The notes under the pieces: generated by a model
Databases searched by the model: none
What the model was told of the DNA's origin: nothing
The model's input: only the letters and a program-made list of their open reading frames with translations
In this document: piece after piece, positions 9,092-18,268 of the stretch
Layout of the letters: each line of letters begins with the position of its first letter
Position numbering within the stretch: position 1 is the stretch's first letter
From: an uncultured Bacteroidota bacterium
GTDB lineage: Bacteria > Bacteroidota > Bacteroidia > Chitinophagales > Chitinophagaceae
Direction of reading: 5' to 3'
NCBI GenBank assembly: GCA_903871575.1
Contig: CAIQHJ010000183.1
Coordinates: 1 to 40,351, forward strand
DNA length: 40,351 bases
Program-made: the position numbers and the translations under genes

Positions 9092-9922
9092 ATGCGACAG
9101 CTCAATCAATTCCTATTTGCGATTTTATTTTTTTTTACCATCACATCTTGTGATTCGTTTAGTAAAGTTCAAAAAAGCAAGGATTATGAGTATAAATTGA
9201 CAAAGGCAGAAGAATATTTCAATGCAAAGAAATACAGATATGCTCAGCAATTGTATGAAGAGTTGTTTCCTGTGTTCAAAGGAACAGAGAAGTTTGAAGA
9301 CATCTATTACAAATATGCCTATTGTTTTTATAATGATGGGTTGTACAGAGATGCAGAAAATTTATTTAAAGGATATTTAGAAGTTTTTCCAAACAGCGAA
9401 AAAGCAGAAGAAGTGGATTACATGCGGGCGTATTGTTTCTACAAACAATCACCCAAGCTGGAATTGGAACAAGTGAATACGATGAAAGCCATGGCGATGA
9501 TGCAGACTTTCATCAACACACATCCAGGTTCACCAAGGATTAAAGAGGCCACTGAAATCATTGATAAGTCAAGAGCTAAACTTGAATTGAAAGAATATCG
9601 TGGTGCGCAGTTGTATTATAATTTAAGTGAGTTTAGGGCTTCAGCAATAGCATTTTCATCACTTTTAAACAATTATCCTGAATCAACTTCGGGTGATAGT
9701 TACAAATTAATGGTGGTAAAATCTTACTTTAAGTTTGCTAAGATGAGCGTATTAGATAAACAAGAAGAAAGATTTGAAAAAGTGATTACGGAATATGAAG
9801 ATTTTTTAGATAGGTTTCCAGAAAGTAAATTGCTATCAGAAGCCAAAGAATATTATACATTAAGTCAAAACCAAATTAAAATAATAAAAAATGAGCAAAC
9901 TTCGTCGTCAATTAAGCGGTAA
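9092..9922 (+). CDS. bamD: Outer membrane protein assembly factor BamD (lipoprotein, TPR-like)
   Basis: MRQLNQFLFAILFFFTITSCDSFSKVQKS lipobox; TPR-like YNDGLYRDAENLFKGYLEVFPNSEKAEEVDYMRAYCFY. The start at 9092 places the promoter outside the CDS. Confidence 0.9.
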   Translation: MRQLNQFLFAILFFFTITSCDSFSKVQKSKDYEYKLTKAEEYFNAKKYRYAQQLYEELFPVFKGTEKFEDIYYKYAYCFYNDGLYRDAENLFKGYLEVFPNSEKAEEVDYMRAYCFYKQSPKLELEQVNTMKAMAMMQTFINTHPGSPRIKEATEIIDKSRAKLELKEYRGAQLYYNLSEFRASAIAFSSLLNNYPESTSGDSYKLMVVKSYFKFAKMSVLDKQEERFEKVITEYEDFLDRFPESKLLSEAKEYYTLSQNQIKIIKNEQTSSSIKR

Positions 9923-10232
9923 TACCAGCAGCTCTGTTGAGCCAAAAAAATTATCAGATTTAAAAGAAAAGACAGGCAATTTGTATGAATCAATAGCTGT
10001 GGTTGCTAAAAGAGCAAACCAAATCAATATAGCAATCAAAGAAGAATTGCATAATAAGTTAGAAGAATTTGCAAGCCACACCGACAGTTTGGAAGAAATT
10101 CATGAAAACAAAGAGCAAATAGAAATTTCTCGTGCATATGAAAGAATGCCAAATCCAGCGTTATTGGCTACGACAGAATTTTTAGAAGACAAAGTATATT
10201 TCCGTAGAAACGATGAAAATTTGTTTAGTTAA
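9891..10232 (+). CDS. rpoZ: DNA-directed RNA polymerase omega subunit (RpoZ/Rpb6 family)
   Basis: 'GNLYESIAVVAKRANQIN' is omega/Rpb6-like. Position between bamD and coaBC matches the common Bacteroidetes order. Confidence 0.82.
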   Translation: MSKLRRQLSGNTSSSVEPKKLSDLKEKTGNLYESIAVVAKRANQINIAIKEELHNKLEEFASHTDSLEEIHENKEQIEISRAYERMPNPALLATTEFLEDKVYFRRNDENLFS

Positions 10233-10248
10233 TATTATCACTCTTTTA

Positions 10249-10280
10249 TTGAAGGATTTAAAATACTTGTTATAAATTTA
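10249..10280 (+). promoter_or_regulatory. Candidate promoter for coaBC
   Basis: TTG (10249-10251), 21 nt, TAAATTTA (10273-10280). Confidence 0.35.
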
Positions 10281-10305
10281 GCCCCGCATCAAGCGGGGTA
10301 TTTTT
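10281..10305 (+). terminator. Terminator-like hairpin abutting the coaBC start codon
   Basis: ccccgc-atcaa-gcgggg-tattttt, T-tract running directly into ATG at 10306. Confidence 0.5.
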
Positions 10306-11502
10306 ATGTTGAAAGGAAAAAAAATATTATTGGGTATCTCTGGAAGTATTGCTGCTTACAAATCGGCGATGCTTGTGCGCCTATTGATTAAAGCCGGAGC
10401 AGAAGTGAAAGTGATATTGACACCAAGCGCTACTCAATTTGTGGCGCCATTAACTTTGTCTACTCTGTCTAAAAACGACACCTATTCAGCACTTTCAACA
10501 GATGAAACCTGGTCAAATCACGTGATGTTGGGACGATGGGCAGACATCATGTTGATTGCACCACTGAGCTGCAACACTTTGTCAAAAATGGCTGCTGGTG
10601 CTTGTGATAATTTATTGATGGCAGTTTATTTGTCATCCATTTGCAAAGTAGTGGTTGCACCTGCAATGGATGAAGACATGTGGTTGCATCCTTCAACTCA
10701 AAAAAATATTGAAACCATTAAAACATTTGGCAATGAAGTCATTCCAGTAGGAAATGGAGAATTGGCAAGTGGATTAACGGGTCCTGGAAGAATGGCAGAA
10801 CCCGAACATATATTGCAATGGCTAATACAATATTTTGAAATCAATCAAGATTTATTGCATAAAAAGGTAATGATAACTGCCGGTCCAACGTACGAAAAAA
10901 TTGATCCGGTTCGATTTATAGGCAATTACTCATCAGGAAAAATGGGAATAGCTTTAGCAGATGAATGCAAGCGACGAGGAGCAACTGTAACCCTGATATG
11001 TGGCCCCATTTCGCAACATATTCCTGCAGGAGTTGAAACCATTCATGTAGAAAGTGCAGATGAAATGTATGCTGCATGTCACCAGTTATTTCCTCAAACA
11101 GATATTGCCATTTTCTCCGCTGCTGTGGCCGATTTTAAAGTTAAACAGCAGTCAAATGAAAAAATTAAAAAAACAGATACACAATCTTTTGTGCTAGAGT
11201 TGGAACGCAACAAAGATATTTTACAATCGATTGGCGCAATCAAACAAGCGCATCAATTGGTTATTGGGTTTGCACTAGAAACTCAAAATGAAACAGCAAA
11301 TGCCCAAGAAAAATTAAAATCCAAAAATGCGGATTTCATCGTATTGAATTCATTAAATGACAAGGGAGCAGGTTTCGGACACGACACCAATAAAATTACT
11401 ATTTTTGATAAAAATGGTGATGTAAAAGCTTTTGAACAAAAATCAAAAGTAGCAGTTGCAAAAGATATCATCAATACCATCATAAACTTTACCCATGTAT
11501 AA
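10306..11502 (+). CDS. coaBC: Bifunctional phosphopantothenoylcysteine decarboxylase / phosphopantothenate-cysteine ligase
   Basis: GISGSIAAYKSAMLVRLLIKAGAEVKVILT, APAMDEDMW and ITAGPTYEKIDPVRFIGNYSSGKMG motifs. Confidence 0.96.
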   Translation: MLKGKKILLGISGSIAAYKSAMLVRLLIKAGAEVKVILTPSATQFVAPLTLSTLSKNDTYSALSTDETWSNHVMLGRWADIMLIAPLSCNTLSKMAAGACDNLLMAVYLSSICKVVVAPAMDEDMWLHPSTQKNIETIKTFGNEVIPVGNGELASGLTGPGRMAEPEHILQWLIQYFEINQDLLHKKVMITAGPTYEKIDPVRFIGNYSSGKMGIALADECKRRGATVTLICGPISQHIPAGVETIHVESADEMYAACHQLFPQTDIAIFSAAVADFKVKQQSNEKIKKTDTQSFVLELERNKDILQSIGAIKQAHQLVIGFALETQNETANAQEKLKSKNADFIVLNSLNDKGAGFGHDTNKITIFDKNGDVKAFEQKSKVAVAKDIINTIINFTHV

Positions 11503-12412
11503 ATTCATTCTGCTTATCTTATTCATTTGTTGTTTTCACCAATCTAATGCACAAGAATTAAAGGCAAGGGTAACGGTAGTGACTACACGCGTTTCAAATA
11601 ATGTAAATAAGAATGTTTTTCAAACACTTCAAACTGCGCTCAATAATTTTTTGAACAACAGAAAATGGACAGCAGATGCATATGGAACAAACGAAAAAAT
11701 TGAATGTAATTTTTTACTTAATGTGGAATCAACGGATGAACTAAATGTATATGCTGCTTCTATCACGATTCAATCTGCAAGGCCAATTTACAATTCAAGT
11801 TATCTTTCTCCCATCATCAATTATAAAGACGACAATTTTTCATTTAAATACCTTGAATTTCAACAATTGGATTTTAATGAAAATCGTGTAACCGGAAATG
11901 ATCCTTTGGTATCAAATTTAACTGCGGTATTTGCGTATTATGCATATTTGGTAATAGGTTTTGACGCTGCTTCTTTTTCGCTTCATGGAGGAGATGCTTA
12001 TTTTCTAAAAGCTCAAAATATTGTAAACAATGCCCCTGATGGAAGAAATATTACCGGTTGGAAAGCATTCGACGGCATAAGAAACAGGTATTGGTTGGTA
12101 AACAATATGCTGGATACCAGATACGCTGCCATGCACGATGTATATTACAATTATTATAGAACGAGCATGGATAAATTATTTGAAGATGAAAAATCAGCGC
12201 GAGTTGAAATGATGAATGTATTGAGTTTGTTGGATGGTTTTAATATTGAAAATCCCAACACCATGATTAATCAGTTTTTCTTTCAAGGGAAGTCAAACGA
12301 ATTGATAAAAATATTTACTAAAGCAGCACCTCCAGATAAAGCTGCCGCACTCGAAATACTATCTAGACTTGACATTACAAATGCAGGCAAATATAAAGAC
12401 CAACTAAAATGA
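11495..12412 (+). CDS. porD: DUF4835 family protein (PorD-like, T9SS-associated)
   Basis: Signal peptide ending SNAQELKARVTV; 'FQTLQTALNNFLNNRKWT' and 'GGDAYFLKAQNIVNNAP' resemble DUF4835/PorD. Overlaps coaBC by 8 nt. Confidence 0.8.
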   Translation: MYKFILLILFICCFHQSNAQELKARVTVVTTRVSNNVNKNVFQTLQTALNNFLNNRKWTADAYGTNEKIECNFLLNVESTDELNVYAASITIQSARPIYNSSYLSPIINYKDDNFSFKYLEFQQLDFNENRVTGNDPLVSNLTAVFAYYAYLVIGFDAASFSLHGGDAYFLKAQNIVNNAPDGRNITGWKAFDGIRNRYWLVNNMLDTRYAAMHDVYYNYYRTSMDKLFEDEKSARVEMMNVLSLLDGFNIENPNTMINQFFFQGKSNELIKIFTKAAPPDKAAALEILSRLDITNAGKYKDQLK

Positions 12413-12768
12413 GATGGATTGCTTTGCTTACAATGATAAGCTTTTTGATTTCTTGTCGACAAAAGGAAACAATTCCTGCCGAAATTATACAGCCTCAAAA
12501 AATGGAGTTGATTCTTTGGGACTATTTGAAGGCGGATGCATATGCAAGTGAAATAAGTAGGAAAGACACCACAAAAAATGATACGTCTGTAAATTTGGCA
12601 TTGCAACAGGTGATTTTCAAACATCACAAAGTAACAAAACAGTCATTCACTGAAAGCTATAACTATTATTGTAAGCACCCAACAAAATTGCTTCCCATTT
12701 TAGATTCAATTTTAGCCACAAGAAACAAGGGTACGTCATCCGGGAATATCTATAATCTCCCATATTAA
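12409..12768 (+). CDS. DUF4296 domain-containing lipoprotein
   Basis: Lipobox LISC; 'LILWDYLKADAYASEI' and 'SYNYYCKHPTKLLPILDSI' resemble DUF4296. 4-nt overlap (ATGA) with the preceding gene. Confidence 0.7.
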   Translation: MRWIALLTMISFLISCRQKETIPAEIIQPQKMELILWDYLKADAYASEISRKDTTKNDTSVNLALQQVIFKHHKVTKQSFTESYNYYCKHPTKLLPILDSILATRNKGTSSGNIYNLPY

Positions 12769-12789
12769 CATTGAAAAATAATCAACTTC

Positions 12790-13485
12790 ATGAATAAAGT
12801 ATTTTATAACGCTGCCGATGCCATTGCCGATATCCCAAGTGGTGCAACGCTCATGCTTGGTGGTTTTGGATTGTGTGGCATTCCAGAAAACTCAATATCA
12901 GCTTTGGCTACAAGTGGGATTCACCATTTAACTTGTATTTCAAATAATGCTGGCGTAGATGATTTTGGAATTGGTTTATTATTGCAAAACCGACAAGTAA
13001 AAAAAATGATTGCATCATATGTTGGTGAAAATGCAGAATTTGAAAGACAATTGCTCAGTGGTGAGTTGGAAGTAGAATTGATTCCACAAGGAACATTGGC
13101 TACAAGGTGTATGGCATCGGGATATGGATTACCCGCTATTTATACACCAGCAGGTATTGGCACAGAAATAGCGGAAGGCAAAGAAATTAGGGAATTTAAT
13201 GGTAAAGCATATTTACTTGAAATGGCATTTGAAGCAGATTTCGCAATCGTTAAAGCATGGAAGGGAGATGCCATGGGCAATTTGATTTTTAAAGACACCG
13301 CTAGAAACTTTAACCCTCTGATGGCGATGGCAGGAAAAATAACCATTGCAGAAGTAGAAGAATTGGTGGCAGTAGGAGAATTAGATCCCAACCATATTCA
13401 TACGCCTGGTATTTATGTTAACCGAATATTTCAAGGACAAGATTATGAAAAGCGCATCGAACAATTAACCACCCGAACACAATAA
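12790..13485 (+). CDS. scoA: 3-oxoacid CoA-transferase subunit A
   Basis: GATLMLGGFGLCGIPENSISAL; PAIYTPAGIGTEIAEGKE; paired with a subunit B downstream. Confidence 0.93.
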   Translation: MNKVFYNAADAIADIPSGATLMLGGFGLCGIPENSISALATSGIHHLTCISNNAGVDDFGIGLLLQNRQVKKMIASYVGENAEFERQLLSGELEVELIPQGTLATRCMASGYGLPAIYTPAGIGTEIAEGKEIREFNGKAYLLEMAFEADFAIVKAWKGDAMGNLIFKDTARNFNPLMAMAGKITIAEVEELVAVGELDPNHIHTPGIYVNRIFQGQDYEKRIEQLTTRTQ

Positions 13486-13538
13486 CAAGGAACATGATTA
13501 AGTTGAGTTAAAACTTTTTTTTTAAAATTGAATAGCAC

Positions 13539-14198
13539 ATGGCATTAAATAAATTTCAAATCGCACAACGCATAGCCAAAGAATTAAAGGATGGATATTA
13601 TGTCAATCTGGGCATTGGCATACCGACGTTGGTAGCTAATTACATTCCTGAAGGTGTAAATGTTGTATTACAAAGTGAAAATGGATTACTGGGGATGGGA
13701 CCTTTTCCTTTGCAAGGTGAAGAAGACGCAGATTTGATCAATGCCGGCAAACAAACCATCACAACCATACCTGGCTCTGCATTTTTTGATAGCGCCATGA
13801 GCTTTGGTATGATACGTTCTGGTAAAGTTGACCTCACTGTTTTGGGCGCTATGGAAGTGAGTGAAAATGGAGATATTGCAAACTGGAAAATTCCTGGTAA
13901 AATGGTAAAGGGTATGGGCGGTGCAATGGATTTGGTGGCGAGTGCAAAAAATATCATCGTAGCCATGATGCATACCAATCCAAAAGGGGAGAGTAAACTG
14001 CTACCATCTTGTACGTTGCCCCTGACTGGGATAAAATGCGTGAAGAAAATTGTGAGTGATTTGGCTGTATTGGAAATTGTTGATGGGCACTTTAAATTGT
14101 TGGAACGTGCACCCGGCGTTTCTGTTGAAGAAATTGTTAGTAAAACTTTGGGTAAATTAATTGTGGATGGGGAAATTCCAGAAATGGACGTCAACTAA
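13539..14198 (+). CDS. scoB: 3-oxoacid CoA-transferase subunit B
   Basis: GYYVNLGIGIPTLVANYIPEGV; SENGLLGMGPFP; GKVDLTVLGAMEVSENGDIANW. Confidence 0.94.
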   Translation: MALNKFQIAQRIAKELKDGYYVNLGIGIPTLVANYIPEGVNVVLQSENGLLGMGPFPLQGEEDADLINAGKQTITTIPGSAFFDSAMSFGMIRSGKVDLTVLGAMEVSENGDIANWKIPGKMVKGMGGAMDLVASAKNIIVAMMHTNPKGESKLLPSCTLPLTGIKCVKKIVSDLAVLEIVDGHFKLLERAPGVSVEEIVSKTLGKLIVDGEIPEMDVN

Positions 14199-14225
14199 AA
14201 ATCCCCATAAAGTTGGGGATTTAAA
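14199..14225. terminator. Terminator hairpin between convergent scoB and pckA
   Basis: aaatcccc-ataaagtt-ggggattt. Confidence 0.7.
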
Positions 14226-14251
14226 GCATTTGAAGTAGTCGTATTCTCAAT

Positions 14252-15856
14252 TTATATTTTTGGAGCCGCGTTTAAAATTTCAGCATTTACGCCTGCTGCA
14301 TATTTTTCGAAATTCTTGATAAACTGCGCGCCCAATTCTTTCGCTTTAATATCGTATGCATTTTTATCTTCCCAAGTATTTCTAGGATTCAAAATGTCTG
14401 AAGGCACATCAGGACATGTCAACGGCATCATCATCCCAAATACAGGATGAGCTTCGAATGCAACATCATTTAACTTGCCTTCCAAAGCGGCTGTAATCAT
14501 TGCTCGGGTATATGGCAATTTCATTCGATGACCAATTCCATAAGGTCCTCCGCTCCAACCTGTGTTGATCATCCAAACATTTACATCGTGTGCTTTCATT
14601 TTCTCGCCAAGCATTTCTGCATAATGACCCGGATGCAAAGGCAAGAAGGGTGCGCCAAAGCATGCGCTAAATGTAGATTTGGGTTCAACAACGCCAGCCT
14701 CTGTTCCTGCAACCTTCGCAGTATACCCACTGATAAATTGATACATCGCTTCCCCAGCATTTAATTTGCTGATGGGTGGTAAAATACCATATGCATCTGC
14801 TGTAAGAAAAAAGATATTCTTAGGGGTTTTTCCAATTGACGGTTCTAATGCATTGCTGATGTATGACAACGGATAACTCACTCTCGTATTTTCAGTAATC
14901 TTCTTAGAACTGAAATCAATCTCATTGGTACCTTCAAAAAAAGTTACATTCTCCACTAAGGCTCCTGCTCTGATAGCATGATAAATCTCTGGTTCTTTCT
15001 CTTCACTCAAATCAATTGTTTTAGCATAACAACCACCTTCGAAATTAAAAACCGAGTCGTTTGTCCATCCATGCTCATCATCTCCAATTAAATGTCTTTT
15101 GGGGTCTGCGCTCAATGTTGTTTTACCAGTGCCACTCAATCCAAAGAAAACAGCGGTATCTCCATCATCACCCATATTGGCCGAACAATGCATGCTGAGC
15201 ACATTTTTCTCATGTGGTAAGATGTAATTGAGTATCGTAAATATTCCTTTTTTCATTTCACCGGTATAGCCTGTGCCACCAATTAAAATGGTTTTTTGAG
15301 AAAAACTTACAATCGCAAAATTTTCCTGACGGGTTCCGTCTATCGTTGGATCTGCTTTAAAATTGGGTGCTTGAATGATATGCCAATCGGGTGTGAAATC
15401 TTTTAGTTCTGCATCTGTTGGACGAAGAAACATATTGTATGCAAAAAGATTGCTCCATGGATTTTCGTTGATTACCCGCACATTCAATCGGTATTTTGGA
15501 TCAGCGCAAACATAACCATCTCTTACCCAAATTTCTTTGTCAGATAAATAGTTAATCATCTTCTCTTTCAATTGATCAAAATATTGCTGATCGATTGGAA
15601 GATTAAATTCATTCCAGTGGATGGTGTCTTTGGTGATACTGTCTTTTACAATAAACTTGTCTTTTGGACTTCTGCCTGTAAACTTGCCGGTATTGATTAC
15701 CAATGCACCTGTGTTGTTGAGTGTTCCTTCATTTCTGTTGATGGTTGCTTCAACAAGTTGTGCAGGCATCAGCTGATAATGTACAGCTTTTGATGTGGTT
15801 AAACCGATGGCTTTTGTTCTGTTGAATGGAGCGTCAGTGATGGTATCAATAGACAT
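14252..15856 (-). CDS. pckA: Phosphoenolpyruvate carboxykinase (ATP)
   Basis: FFGLSGTGKTTLSADPKR P-loop; IGDDEHGW; 534 aa. Confidence 0.97.
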   Translation of the reverse strand: MSIDTITDAPFNRTKAIGLTTSKAVHYQLMPAQLVEATINRNEGTLNNTGALVINTGKFTGRSPKDKFIVKDSITKDTIHWNEFNLPIDQQYFDQLKEKMINYLSDKEIWVRDGYVCADPKYRLNVRVINENPWSNLFAYNMFLRPTDAELKDFTPDWHIIQAPNFKADPTIDGTRQENFAIVSFSQKTILIGGTGYTGEMKKGIFTILNYILPHEKNVLSMHCSANMGDDGDTAVFFGLSGTGKTTLSADPKRHLIGDDEHGWTNDSVFNFEGGCYAKTIDLSEEKEPEIYHAIRAGALVENVTFFEGTNEIDFSSKKITENTRVSYPLSYISNALEPSIGKTPKNIFFLTADAYGILPPISKLNAGEAMYQFISGYTAKVAGTEAGVVEPKSTFSACFGAPFLPLHPGHYAEMLGEKMKAHDVNVWMINTGWSGGPYGIGHRMKLPYTRAMITAALEGKLNDVAFEAHPVFGMMMPLTCPDVPSDILNPRNTWEDKNAYDIKAKELGAQFIKNFEKYAAGVNAEILNAAPKI

Positions 15857-15878
15857 GTCATTTACATTTAGTGGAGAA

Positions 15879-15909
15879 CAAATGTAGGCATCAAAATCTA
15901 TAATTAAAA
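15879..15909 (-). promoter_or_regulatory. Candidate pckA promoter
   Basis: On the minus strand TACATTTG (plus-strand CAAATGTA 15879-15886). The -33 element is weak (3/4 match at 15906-15909). Confidence 0.4.
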
Positions 15910-16189
15910 TTGAATTAGTGGCTATAAATTAAACGAAGTTTAAAAAAGTGCTGAAAAATTGACATTAATTTAAAAACATCTAAAATGATAGCGGGTTGGT
16001 ACATCAAAAAAGGTGAAATATTAAACGAAGATTATTTTTTTAAAGGCTATTTTGTTTCCTGTTACACGAATGTTTTAGAATCATGTATCTTGTAGCAAAT
16101 TTTTAAAAACCATAGCATTGGTACAGTGCAAAGTGGTTTATGACAATACGAATTGTTACAGCATTGCGAAGAATTTAAAATAAAATCAA

Positions 16190-17485
16190 ATGAAATACTT
16201 ACCATTAAATCCAGAAATCTTTATCACCAATCGTCAGCGTTTTATTGAAAAAATGGGTAAAAAGTCAATCGCTATTTTTAACAGCAATGATGAAATGCCT
16301 GCCAACGCCGATCAGCTGCATACTTTCAAACAGAATGCCGATTTATTTTGGTTGACAGGTATTGAGCAAGAGGATTCCATGTTGATTTTGTTTCCTGAAA
16401 ACCCAGATCCTCAGTATAGAGAAGTATTGGTGTTGGTAAGACCTAATGAAATCAAAGAAAAATGGGACGGTAGTAGATTGAGAAAGCATGAAGCAGAAAA
16501 AATTTCTGGCATTAAAACCATTGTTTGGCTCGATAGTATAGAAGGTATGTTGCAACCATGGATACATGCAGCTGATACCATTTATTTGAATAGCAATGAA
16601 AACGATAGAAAGTCAAGCCATTTAGAAGTGAGGGATTATAGATATGCAAGAGAAATGCGTGCGCGTTATCCTTTGCATAAATTTGAACGCAGCGCCAAGT
16701 TATTGAAAGATTTAAGGTCAATAAAAACACCTTTAGAAATAGAAGTGATGCAACAAGCCATGGACATCACCAACGTAACGTTCAGAAGGTTGCTTCAATT
16801 TATAAAACCTGGCGTGATGGAATATGAAATAGAGGCAGAAATTTGGCATTCTTTTTTGTCGCAAAGAGCATCAAGACCAGCATACGGTTCTATCATTGCT
16901 TCTGGAGATAGGGCTAGGACATTGCATTATGTTGCCAACAATCAAGCGTGTAAAGATGGAGAATTGTTGTTGATGGATTTCGGTGCAGAGTATGGCAACT
17001 ATTGCGCAGACCTCACCAGAACGGTTCCAGTAAGTGGCAAGTTTTCTAAACGTCAAAAAACAGTGTACAATGCTTGTTTGCATTTGCATGTATATGCAGC
17101 GAGTATTTTGAAACCTGGAATTAGCATTGTTGATTATACAAAGAAAGTGGGCGATGAAGCAAGTATCGTGTTTCAAAAAATTGGCTTGATCACCAAGTCG
17201 GATGTGAAGAATGAAACACCAGACAACAGGGCGTTTACAAAATATTTATACCATGGTATTTCGCATCATTTAGGCATAGATGTTCATGATTTAGGCACAC
17301 GTACAGAACCGATAAAAGCAGGAATGGTATTTACCATCGAGCCTGGCATTTATATCGAAGAAGAACAAATGGGCATTAGAATAGAAAACAATTATTTGAT
17401 AACCAAAAATGGCAATAAAGATTTGATGAAACAGATTCCCATCACGGTAGAAGAAATCGAATCCTTAATGAAAATTAAATCATAG
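16190..17485 (+). CDS. pepP: Aminopeptidase P family metallopeptidase (M24B)
   Basis: ELLLMDFGAEYGNYCADLTRTVPVSGKF; YHGISHHLGIDVHD; GMVFTIEPGIYI metal-binding motifs. Confidence 0.93.
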   Translation: MKYLPLNPEIFITNRQRFIEKMGKKSIAIFNSNDEMPANADQLHTFKQNADLFWLTGIEQEDSMLILFPENPDPQYREVLVLVRPNEIKEKWDGSRLRKHEAEKISGIKTIVWLDSIEGMLQPWIHAADTIYLNSNENDRKSSHLEVRDYRYAREMRARYPLHKFERSAKLLKDLRSIKTPLEIEVMQQAMDITNVTFRRLLQFIKPGVMEYEIEAEIWHSFLSQRASRPAYGSIIASGDRARTLHYVANNQACKDGELLLMDFGAEYGNYCADLTRTVPVSGKFSKRQKTVYNACLHLHVYAASILKPGISIVDYTKKVGDEASIVFQKIGLITKSDVKNETPDNRAFTKYLYHGISHHLGIDVHDLGTRTEPIKAGMVFTIEPGIYIEEEQMGIRIENNYLITKNGNKDLMKQIPITVEEIESLMKIKS

Positions 17486-17500
17486 TTGATATTTTATTGT

Positions 17501-18268
17501 ATGATCAAACAAATTCCCAATCTGTTTACGTTATTGAATTTAATATTTGGATGTTGTGCCATAGTTGCTGTTCTTCAAAGTGGTGTTGCCATTCAATATG
17601 ATGGTGCTGGCAATCAATACATTGACATACCCGAAAAAATATTTTTGTCATCTATATTTATTGGCTTGGCTGCTGTAATTGATTTTTTTGATGGTTTTGT
17701 GGCTAGGTTGTTGAAAGCAAGTTCTGAAATGGGTAAGCAGTTGGATTCGTTGGCTGATGTGGTGAGTTTTGGGGTTGCGCCTTCCATGATTATTTATCAA
17801 TTCTTGCGTATGGGTTATGCTTCGGAGGAAAATGGATTGGAGGTGAATGCTGTTTTTTTAATGCCAGCATTTGTGATTGCAGCTGCAGCAGCATATAGGT
17901 TAGCAAAATTTAATTTAGATACGCGACAAACCGATTCATTTATTGGCGTTCCTACACCGGCCATTGGATTGTTGATTGCTTCATTTCCGTTGATATATTG
18001 GACTACCGAATCGGCAACGGTTGTTGGTTTGCTTACCAATAAATGGATGATATATGCAATTATTATAGTAGTGTCGTGGTTAATGGTAAGTCCCATTTCG
18101 ATGATGTCATTGAAGATAAAATCTTTGAATTTTAAACAACATATTCATTGGCTCATATGGATTGTATTGAGCATTGTGTTGGCTATCATTTTTCGATGGT
18201 TAGCGGTGCCAATGGCTTTTATCGCATACATTATTTTATCTTTGCTCAACAAAAAAAAGTTATCATGA
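17501..18268 (+). CDS. pssA: CDP-diacylglycerol-serine O-phosphatidyltransferase
   Basis: CDP-alcohol phosphatidyltransferase motif DFFDGFVARLLKASSEMGKQLDSLADVVSFG. Start set at MIKQIPN (17501). Confidence 0.9.
   Translation: MIKQIPNLFTLLNLIFGCCAIVAVLQSGVAIQYDGAGNQYIDIPEKIFLSSIFIGLAAVIDFFDGFVARLLKASSEMGKQLDSLADVVSFGVAPSMIIYQFLRMGYASEENGLEVNAVFLMPAFVIAAAAAYRLAKFNLDTRQTDSFIGVPTPAIGLLIASFPLIYWTTESATVVGLLTNKWMIYAIIIVVSWLMVSPISMMSLKIKSLNFKQHIHWLIWIVLSIVLAIIFRWLAVPMAFIAYIILSLLNKKKLS

Noticed and set aside
13640-14194. 184-aa antisense ORF within scoB
   Set aside because: Lies entirely opposite a well-supported CoA-transferase gene; looks like a codon-usage shadow ORF.
18148-18264. N-terminal extension of PurS in the ORF track
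   Set aside because: Overlaps the pssA 3' end in another frame; the ATG at 18265 gives a standard 81-aa PurS.
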